This document shows positions 54,346-59,830 of a stretch of DNA of 59,830 nt, piece by piece (the first letter of the stretch is position 1; each line of letters begins with the position of its first letter). The notes beneath the pieces are model-generated. The model was not told the DNA's origin and made no database searches. It saw only the letters and a list, made by a program, of their open reading frames with translations. Origin of the DNA: Teichococcus vastitatis. GTDB lineage: Bacteria > Pseudomonadota > Alphaproteobacteria > Acetobacterales > Acetobacteraceae. The stretch is taken from the NCBI RefSeq assembly GCF_003604215.1, contig NZ_QXGS01000016.1, forward strand, positions 1-59,830. Reading direction: 5' to 3'. A program made the translations under genes and the position numbers.

Positions 54346-55551
54346 TCAGGCGCCGTGGGTGCCCGGCGCCTTGCCTTCCCGCCGGCTCAGGCGAAGAACC
54401 GCATAGCCGCCGAGCCCCGCCACCAGCGACCCGGCCAGGATGCCGAGCTTGGCCTGATCCTGCAGGGCGATGCTGTCAAAGGCCAGCAGGCTGATGAACA
54501 GGCTCATGGTGAAGCCGATGCCGCACAGCAGCGACACCCCGAACACCTGCCCCCAGCTCGCGCCGGCCGGCAGGTCGGCGGCGTTCAGCCGCACCAGCAG
54601 CACGGTGATCCCGAACACCCCAACCACCTTGCCGAGCACCAACCCTGCCGCGATGCCGAGCGTCAGCGGCGCGGCGAAGGTGGCCAGGGTGACGCCCTCG
54701 AACGACACGCCGGCATTGGCGAAGCCGAAGATGGGCACCACCAGAAACGCCACCGGCAGGTGCAGGGCGTGCTCCAGCCGGTGCAGCGGGGAATGCGCCG
54801 GGTCGGCCTCGGGGCGGCCTGGCGTCACCTGGATCGGGATAAAGAAGGCCAGCAGCACGCCCGCCAGCGTGGCATGGATGCCGGAGCGCAGCACCAGCGC
54901 CCAGAGCACGACGCCCAGCAACAGGTAGGGCAGCAGGTGCTGCACCCTGGCACGGTTCAGCCCCATCAGCACCGCCAGCACCAGCGCCGCCCCGCCCAGA
55001 TCCATCAGCGACAGGTCGCCGGTGTAGAACAGGGCGATAACCAGCACGGCGCCCAGGTCGTCGATGATCGCCAGGGCCGCCAGGAACACCTTGAGCGAGG
55101 CGGGCACCCGCGGCCCGAGCAGCGACAGCACGCCGAGCGCGAAGGCGATGTCGGTAGCCGCCGGGATCGCCCAGCCGCGCAGCGCCGAGGGATCGTCCAG
55201 GGTGAAGGCGACGTAGATCAGTCCCGGCACCGCCATGCCGCCGGCCGCGGCCGCGCCGGGCAGGATGCGGCGGCTCCAGGTGGAAAGCTGGCCGTCGAGA
55301 AACTCCCGCTTGATCTCCAGCCCGACCATCAGGAAGAAGACCGCCATCAGCGCGTCGTTGATCCAGTGCTGGAGATTGAGCGGGCCCAGATAGTGGCCCA
55401 GCACGGCGAAATAGGCCGGTGCGGCCGGGGAGTTCGCGGTCACGATGGCCAGCGCCGCGGCGGCCATCAGCACCAGGCCGCCGGAGGCGCCGCTGTGCAG
55501 GAACCGCCGGAACAAGGAATCGCTCCGGCCGGAGGGATGGGCAAGGGACAT
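54346..55551 (-). CDS. nhaA: Na+/H+ antiporter NhaA
   Basis: The 401-residue protein has the NhaA start LHSGASGGLVLMAAAALAIV, INDALMAVFFLMVGLEIKRE, AIPAATDIAFALGVLSLLG and the paired aspartates in LAIIDDLGAVLVIALFYT that bind Na+ and H+. About twelve membrane segments are present. It exports sodium (and lithium) in exchange for protons, aiding pH and salt homeostasis. The 5' leader may be structured (see separate entry). Confidence 0.95.
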   Translation of the reverse strand: MSLAHPSGRSDSLFRRFLHSGASGGLVLMAAAALAIVTANSPAAPAYFAVLGHYLGPLNLQHWINDALMAVFFLMVGLEIKREFLDGQLSTWSRRILPGAAAAGGMAVPGLIYVAFTLDDPSALRGWAIPAATDIAFALGVLSLLGPRVPASLKVFLAALAIIDDLGAVLVIALFYTGDLSLMDLGGAALVLAVLMGLNRARVQHLLPYLLLGVVLWALVLRSGIHATLAGVLLAFFIPIQVTPGRPEADPAHSPLHRLEHALHLPVAFLVVPIFGFANAGVSFEGVTLATFAAPLTLGIAAGLVLGKVVGVFGITVLLVRLNAADLPAGASWGQVFGVSLLCGIGFTMSLFISLLAFDSIALQDQAKLGILAGSLVAGLGGYAVLRLSRREGKAPGTHGA

Positions 55552-55845
55552 GGAAACGTCCTGCGCTCGGGTTTCAATAACCTCCGTTGGCTGTCTCCCG
55601 CGCAGGCAGGAGCCTCCGGCGCACGCAGCACACGCCAGAGATTACGGAAAGTACATGAAGCACTCCGGGTTGCCCAGCCCTGGAGAAATATCGGCGTTTC
55701 GCGCCATCGCCGCGGCATCCGGCCGAACCCTGTCCGCCGCGCGGCCCAAATCCCCGTGACCCGGCCATCGGGGACGTGGCCGTTGTTGACGTGGCGCCCG
55801 GCGCTCCGCACGCTCTCGCTTCTGCATCCGGGAAGGCTGAGCACC
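55552..55845 (-). promoter_or_regulatory. nhaA leader and divergent intergenic region
   Basis: The 294 bases between divergent nhaA and the binding-protein gene hold both promoters. In the nhaA transcript, CUCCUGC and GCGGGAG (55612-55595) form a seven-base stem with loop CUGC. A smaller stem, GGUU-AUUGA-AACC, follows closer to the start codon. Some nhaA genes carry cation-responsive (nhaA-I/II, lithium) riboswitches; I cannot confirm a match to their consensus from memory. Confidence 0.3.
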
Positions 55846-56874
55846 ATGATGAAACGAGGCATCCTCGCCGCCACGGCGCTGCTGGCATCGCTGTTCGCTT
55901 CCCAGCGGCCGGCCGAGGCCGGCGCCACGCTGGACGCGGTGCGCGCGCGCGGCCAGCTGGTCTGCGGCGTCCATACCGGGATCGCCGGCTTCGCCCTGCC
56001 CGATGCGCGGGGCGTCTGGCAGGGGCTGGACGTGGATCTGTGCCGCGGCCTCGCGGTGGCGCTGTTCAACGACCCGAACAAGGTGCGGTTCCAGCCGCTC
56101 TCCTCCTCCACCCGCTTCACCGCGCTGGGCTCGGGCGAGATCGACGTGCTGTTCCGCACCTCGACCCACACGATGTTGCGCGACGCGACGCTGGGGCTGC
56201 GCGCCATCACGCCTTACTTCTATGACGGGCACGGCTTCATGGTGCGGGCCGGCGCCGGCATCGCTAAGGCGTCCGAGATGGCCGGCGCCACCATCTGCCT
56301 GATCCAGGGCACCACCAACGAGCAGGTCACGGCGGATTACTTCCGCAGCCAGAACCTGGCCTTCACCCCGGTGCTGTTCGAGCGCACCGACCAAGCCGCC
56401 GGGGCGCTGCAGAACAACCGCTGCGACAGCTTCGGCACCGATGCCTCGCAGCTGGCGGCCACCCGCGCCTCGATGCCGAACCCCTCCGACTGGACCATCC
56501 TGCCGGAGCGCTTCTCCAAGGAGCCCTACGGCCCTTATGTGCGGCGCGGCGACGATGAATGGTTCGACCTGGTGCGCTGGTACGTCAACGCGCTGATCGA
56601 GGCGGAAGAGCAGGGCGTCACTGCCGCGAATGTGGAGGAGATGAAGCGCAGCTCCGTCAACCCCAACACCCGGCGGCTGCTGGGCGTCACGCCGGAACTA
56701 GGCCAGGCCCTGAAGCTCGACCCTGCCTGGGCCGCCAACGTGGTGAAGGCCATGGGTAATTACGGCGAGATGTATGAGCGCAGCATGGGCCCGAAAACCG
56801 CGGTCGGCCTGCCGCGCGGCGTCAACGACCTGTGGACCAAGGGCGGGCTGCTCTACGCCCTGCCGATGCGCTGA
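55846..56874 (+). CDS. Amino-acid ABC transporter substrate-binding protein, AapJ-like
   Basis: The 342-residue protein has a Sec leader (KRGILAATALLASLFASQRP, cleaved near AEA), then LDAVRARGQLVCGVHTGIAG and GVWQGLDVDLCRGLAVALF of family-3 binding proteins. ITPYFYDGHGFMVRAGAGI and CLIQGTTNEQVTADYFRSQN are typical of the general amino acid (AapJ/BztA) group. No permease or ATPase genes follow, so it is an orphan that must use a transporter encoded elsewhere. Start at 55846 (MMKR), preceded by GGGAAGG. Confidence 0.88.
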   Translation: MMKRGILAATALLASLFASQRPAEAGATLDAVRARGQLVCGVHTGIAGFALPDARGVWQGLDVDLCRGLAVALFNDPNKVRFQPLSSSTRFTALGSGEIDVLFRTSTHTMLRDATLGLRAITPYFYDGHGFMVRAGAGIAKASEMAGATICLIQGTTNEQVTADYFRSQNLAFTPVLFERTDQAAGALQNNRCDSFGTDASQLAATRASMPNPSDWTILPERFSKEPYGPYVRRGDDEWFDLVRWYVNALIEAEEQGVTAANVEEMKRSSVNPNTRRLLGVTPELGQALKLDPAWAANVVKAMGNYGEMYERSMGPKTAVGLPRGVNDLWTKGGLLYALPMR

Positions 56875-56900
56875 GCCGTGACATCGCCTATGGGGGCGGG

Positions 56901-57455
56901 ATGGACAGCGTCGCTCCTCTCGCCATTCCCGCCCTGACCGCCGGCCGGCCGGCCGAAACACCGGACGGCCTGCTGGCGCGGCTCGCCGCCGCCGGCATCA
57001 GCGCCCGCACGGTGGAACATCCGCCGCAGCACACCGTGGCCGGCGGCGAGGCGCTCCGCGCTGGCCTGCCCGGTGCCCATTCCAAGAACCTGTTCCTCCG
57101 GCTGCGCCGCCCCGATCCCGAGCCGTTCCTGCTGCTGGTGCTGGAGCAGCACCGGCAGGTCTCGGTGAACGCGCTCTGCCGGCTGCTCAACACCGGGCGC
57201 GGCCAGTTCGCCACGCCGGAGGAGCTGTTCGCCGAGCTGGGCGTGTGGCCCGGGTCGGTGACGCCCTTCGGGCTGGTCAACGCGGTGCCCGGCCGGGTGC
57301 GGGTGGCGGTTGACGAGGCGCTGGCGCAGGCCGGCACGGCGTGGTTCCACCCGCTGGCCAACACCGCCAGCACCGGTCTCGCCCCGGCCGAGCTGCTGCG
57401 CTTCCTCCGCGGCCTGGGCCATGCTGCGGTCGTGTTCGACCCCGCCGCCGCCTGA
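56901..57455 (+). CDS. YbaK/PrdX-type aminoacyl-tRNA deacylase
   Basis: The 184-residue protein matches the PrdX/ProX editing family: TVEHPPQHTVAGGEAL, GAHSKNLFLRLRR (conserved Lys), GRGQFATPEELFAELGVWPG SVTPFG region (GSVTPFGLVN) and WFHPLANTASTGLAP. Such free-standing domains hydrolyse mischarged Ala- or Cys-tRNA(Pro). The ATG at 56901 follows GGGGGCGGG. It starts 26 bases after the binding-protein stop but is probably unrelated in function. Confidence 0.88.
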   Translation: MDSVAPLAIPALTAGRPAETPDGLLARLAAAGISARTVEHPPQHTVAGGEALRAGLPGAHSKNLFLRLRRPDPEPFLLLVLEQHRQVSVNALCRLLNTGRGQFATPEELFAELGVWPGSVTPFGLVNAVPGRVRVAVDEALAQAGTAWFHPLANTASTGLAPAELLRFLRGLGHAAVVFDPAAA

Positions 57456-57584
57456 ACGCCGGCTTGCCCCTCCGGGGCGCCTGCCGGGCCCTGTCGCGCC
57501 GGCCATCATCAGATGCCGCCTTGCACGCCGAGCCTTCCCACGCATCTATGCAGCAAGGAATTCCTGAACCGGTGCTTTAAGACA

Positions 57585-58523
57585 ATGGACACGATTTTCG
57601 ACCCGAACCAACCGAAACCGGCTGCGGCCGCGGCCGCCATCATCAAGGACAGCGACTCCAAGTCCTTTATGAAGGACGTGGTGGAAGCCAGCCGCGAGGT
57701 TCCCGTCCTGGTGGATTTCTGGGCCACCTGGTGCGGCCCCTGCAAGCAGCTGACCCCGGCGCTGGAGAAAGTGGTCACCGCCGGCCAGGGCCGGGTGCGG
57801 CTGGTCAAGATCGATATCGACCAGAACCGGGCCCTGGTGCAGCAGTTGTCCCAGATGGGCCTGCCGCTGCAATCGGTGCCCACCGTGGTGGCCTTCTGGC
57901 AGGGCCAGATCGCCGATTTGTTCCAGGGGGCGCTGCCGGAATCGGAGCTGAAGAAGTTCGTCGAGAACCTGCTGAAGCTAGCCGGCGGGCAGATGCCTTC
58001 CGCCGATCTGCTGGGCGAGGCCAAGGCCGCGGTGGAAGCCGGCGATCACCAGGGCGCGCTGGAGCTGTTCGCCGCCCTGGCGCAGCAGGAGCCGGAGAAT
58101 GCCGAGGCCATGGCCGGGCTGGCCCGCTGCTTGATGGCGCTGGGCGAGGAGGAGCAGGCGCTGGCGGTGCTCGACAGCGTGCCGGAGAAGATCCGCGGCC
58201 ATGCCGAGATCGTGTCGGTGCGATCGGCGCTGGAACTCGCCGCGGAAGGCCGCAAGGCGCGCGAGCGGACCGCCGAGTTCGAGCGGCGGCTGGCCGCCGA
58301 TCCCGATGACCACCAGGCGCGCATCGACCTGGCCGTCGCGCTGAATGCCGCCGAGGAGCGGGGTGAGGCCGCCGCCGCCCTGCTGGAGGCGATCAAGCGC
58401 GACCGTGCCTGGAATGACGAGGCCGCCCGCAAGCAGTTGCTGAAGTTCTTCGAGGCTTGGGGTCCGATGGACCCGGCCACGGTGAAGGCAAGGCGCGGCC
58501 TTTCCACGCTGTTATTCCGCTGA
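57585..58523 (+). CDS. Thioredoxin-TPR protein, CnoX (YbbN)-like co-chaperone
   Basis: The 312-residue protein has an N-terminal extension, a thioredoxin domain with an intact WCGPCK site (VLVDFWATWCGPCKQLTPAL) and SVPTVVAFWQGQ, and a C-terminal TPR-like half (about 140-312; AKAAVEAGDHQGALELFAAL, AARKQLLKFFEAWG). This is the CnoX/YbbN architecture, which holds oxidised clients for the chaperonin. The active-site cysteines are kept, unlike E. coli YbbN. It heads a compact set with the LON-like and Trm112-like genes. Confidence 0.9.
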   Translation: MDTIFDPNQPKPAAAAAAIIKDSDSKSFMKDVVEASREVPVLVDFWATWCGPCKQLTPALEKVVTAGQGRVRLVKIDIDQNRALVQQLSQMGLPLQSVPTVVAFWQGQIADLFQGALPESELKKFVENLLKLAGGQMPSADLLGEAKAAVEAGDHQGALELFAALAQQEPENAEAMAGLARCLMALGEEEQALAVLDSVPEKIRGHAEIVSVRSALELAAEGRKARERTAEFERRLAADPDDHQARIDLAVALNAAEERGEAAAALLEAIKRDRAWNDEAARKQLLKFFEAWGPMDPATVKARRGLSTLLFR

Positions 58524-58540
58524 ACAATGCGAGGCCGGGC

Positions 58541-59200
58541 ATGGATCCGTTCCATCCCCGGCCCGAGGAACTTCCGGCCGTGATCCCCATCTTCCCCCTG
58601 ACTGGCGGATTGCTGCTGCCCGGTGCGCGGCTGCCGCTCAACATCTTCGAGCCGCACTTCCTGGCCATGGTGGAGGATGCCCTGGCGCATGGCAGGATGC
58701 TGGGCATGATGCTGCCCGATCCCGCCCATCCCCGGGTGAATGGCCGCTCCACCCCGTACCGAACCGGCTGCCTGGGGCGGATCGCCTCCTTCGCGGAAAC
58801 GGAGGACGGCCGCTACCTGATCACGTTGCGCGGCCTCAGCCGCTTCGACCTGCTGGAGGAACTGCCCGAGCGCGCGGACGGCGTGCGCCGGGTGCGGGCG
58901 GATTACGCTCCTTATGGCGGAGACCTCGAAGCGCCGGCCGAGGAGGGCGTGGACCGCGATGCACTGCTGCAGGCCTTGCGGCCATATTTCCAGAGCCGCA
59001 ACATCGAGGCCGACTGGGAAGCGGTGGGTCGCACCGATGCCGTCACGCTGGTGAACTCGCTTAGCATGATGTGTCCCTTCGGCGATGCGGAGAAGCAGGC
59101 GCTGCTGACCGCACCCGGGCTGCCGCAGCGGACGTCGCTGCTGATCTCGCTGCTGCGGATCGAGAGTGCCGGGCCGATGGCAGGCAGACTGCCCAGTTAG
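58541..59200 (+). CDS. LON peptidase N-terminal-domain protein
   Basis: The 219-residue protein is a stand-alone LON substrate-binding domain: VIPIFPLTGGLLLPGARLPL NIFEPHFL region (LNIFEPHFLAMVEDAL), GCLGRIASFAETEDGRYLIT, LRGLSRFDLLEEL. There is no AAA+ or protease part. It starts 17 bases after the thioredoxin-TPR gene, consistent with a shared role in protein quality control. This three-gene order is common in alphaproteobacteria. Confidence 0.88.
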   Translation: MDPFHPRPEELPAVIPIFPLTGGLLLPGARLPLNIFEPHFLAMVEDALAHGRMLGMMLPDPAHPRVNGRSTPYRTGCLGRIASFAETEDGRYLITLRGLSRFDLLEELPERADGVRRVRADYAPYGGDLEAPAEEGVDRDALLQALRPYFQSRNIEADWEAVGRTDAVTLVNSLSMMCPFGDAEKQALLTAPGLPQRTSLLISLLRIESAGPMAGRLPS

Positions 59201-59252
59201 GTTGGCCGCGCTCCGTTGACGGGCGGCGCGCGGCGGCGCAGGAATCAAGGTG

Positions 59253-59480
59253 ATGACGAACCCATCCGACACCGCTTCTTCCATCCCTCAGGACTCGCCC
59301 ACCGGCGGCACCGTGGATCCCCGGCTGCTGGAGATCCTGGTATGTCCCGTGACCAAGGGCCCTCTGCGGTACGACCGCGAGCGGGGCGAGCTGGTCAGCG
59401 ACAAGGCCGGCCTGGCCTATCCGATCCGGGACGGCATCCCGATCATGCTGCCCGATGAGGCCCGCCGTCTCGACGGCTGA
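59253..59480 (+). CDS. Trm112-family protein
   Basis: The 75-residue protein has [40 protein letters not shown], the Trm112/YcaR pattern with one cysteine of the zinc knuckle kept (VCPVTKG, with Cys-x2-Thr-Lys). Trm112-like proteins stabilise methyltransferases in eukaryotes; bacterial roles are poorly known. The ATG at 59253 is preferred to the GTG immediately before it. The next gene starts inside it. Confidence 0.88.
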   Translation: MTNPSDTASSIPQDSPTGGTVDPRLLEILVCPVTKGPLRYDRERGELVSDKAGLAYPIRDGIPIMLPDEARRLDG

Positions 59481-59736
59481 GCCGGCGCAGGCGCACCCCC
59501 CGGTTCTGGCCGTCATCGGCGGCGGCTTCGCCGGAACCACCCTGGCGTAGCAGGCGCGCCGTGCGCACCCCGGTATGGAAGTGCTGGTGTTCCAGCCGGA
59601 GGAAGTGGGGCCGGGCCTCGCCTGCTCGACGCCCGAGGCCAGGCATCTTCTGAACGTGCCGACCGGCGGGATGAGCCTGTTTCCCGACCAGCCGGGCCAT
59701 TTCGCCGAATGGACACTTCGAAATACCTCGCTGTTA
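59455..59736 (+). pseudogene. FAD/NAD(P)-binding protein, amber codon and IS-interrupted
   Basis: From an ATG at 59455 inside the Trm112-like gene, the frame reads PPVLAVIGGGFAGTTLA (FAD site) and meets TAG at 59548-59550 (codon 32). It then continues in frame through GMEVLVFQPEEVGPGLACST, PEARHLLNVPTGGMSLFPDQ and PGHFAEW, typical of the NAD_binding_9/HpnW-like flavoprotein group. At about 59736 the IS5-like element interrupts it. Two independent lesions indicate a dead gene. Confidence 0.7.
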
Positions 59737-59830
59737 GGGCACTGAGGTGATTTACTGGCTTCGGTCAGCGGAGGCAGTGGCGATGGCGGATCAGCCTGGC
59801 TTCTTCGATGTCGATGAGCGGTATGCGGCA
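59737..59830 (+). mobile_element. IS5-family-like element, left end (partial)
   Basis: Homology to the flavoprotein ends at 59730-59736 (CTCGCTGTTA). The following GGGCACTGAGGTGATT looks like a terminal inverted repeat, with TTA as a possible short target duplication. A transposase start follows 46 bases in. The right end lies outside the window, so the repeat pair and target duplication cannot be checked. Confidence 0.65.
59783..59830 (+). CDS. IS5-family-like transposase, N-terminal fragment
   Basis: The ATG at 59783 follows GGAGG (59770-59774) and opens MADQPGFFDVDERYAA, the start expected for a group of IS5-family transposases (xQPGFFDVxxRL). Sixteen codons are visible before the window ends. 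Confidence 0.65.
   Translation, partial: MADQPGFFDVDERYAA

Overview
The window is high-GC bacterial DNA with dense, often ATGA/GTGA-coupled genes. Gene content (two Liv/Pot-type ABC systems, HWE histidine kinase, KDPG aldolase plus KDG kinase, alphaproteobacterial-style TetR-Liv operons) suggests an alphaproteobacterium, most likely Acetobacteraceae of the Roseomonas type. That placement is inference from protein style; no rRNA or tRNA gene is visible. Both window ends lie inside insertion sequences (IS630-like on the left, IS5-like on the right), so this could be a whole contig that broke at repeats.

Layout. 0-3 kb: a large DUF11/SdrD-B-type surface protein gene on the minus strand, cut by the left IS and carrying three frameshifts. 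3.6-7 kb: an aldo/keto reductase and a three-part RsbQ-hydrolase/PAS/histidine-kinase fusion. 7.1-11.5 kb: a minus-strand glycan operon (glycosyltransferase, UDP-galactopyranose mutase, GH1-RmlD fusion). 12-13.5 kb: a DUF427 gene with an amber codon and an EamA transporter. 13.7-27.8 kb: one continuous minus-strand transcription unit headed by a TetR gene, with a LivGFKHM transporter, a small GAF protein, an amidohydrolase, a HAD hydrolase, a polyamine-type ABC transporter, a second amidohydrolase and a COG0523 metallochaperone GTPase.

28-37.6 kb is the most unusual part. It has two glycosyltransferase-like genes (TIGR04282/TIGR04283 type), an NDH-2-like FAD protein, a membrane protein, a TVP38 protein overlapping a dihydrolipoamide-dehydrogenase-like enzyme, and then a coupled minus-strand set: radical SAM, PhnD, PhnE, PhnC and a metallophosphoesterase-like gene. 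The last reads through an in-frame TGA at 34016-34018 within a Cys-Gly-(UGA)-Gly-Phe motif, so it is a candidate selenoprotein. No C-P lyase gene accompanies the phosphonate-type transporter here.

37.9-46.6 kb: eda-kdgK, an HWE sensor kinase, a zinc alcohol dehydrogenase, a fatty-acid-desaturase-like protein, and three gene-poor stretches of 0.6-1 kb. 46.6-50.5 kb: a coupled BASS transporter/FIST sensor/histidine kinase operon. 50.6-59.8 kb: a CadC-like regulator with TPRs, purC, an OsmC protein, nhaA, an amino-acid-binding protein, a YbaK/PrdX deacylase, a CnoX-type thioredoxin, a Lon-N-type protein, a Trm112-like protein and an FAD-protein pseudogene interrupted by the right-hand IS. At least three genes carry in-frame stops and one has several frameshifts, so sequencing error or decay must be kept in mind when the UGA gene is judged.
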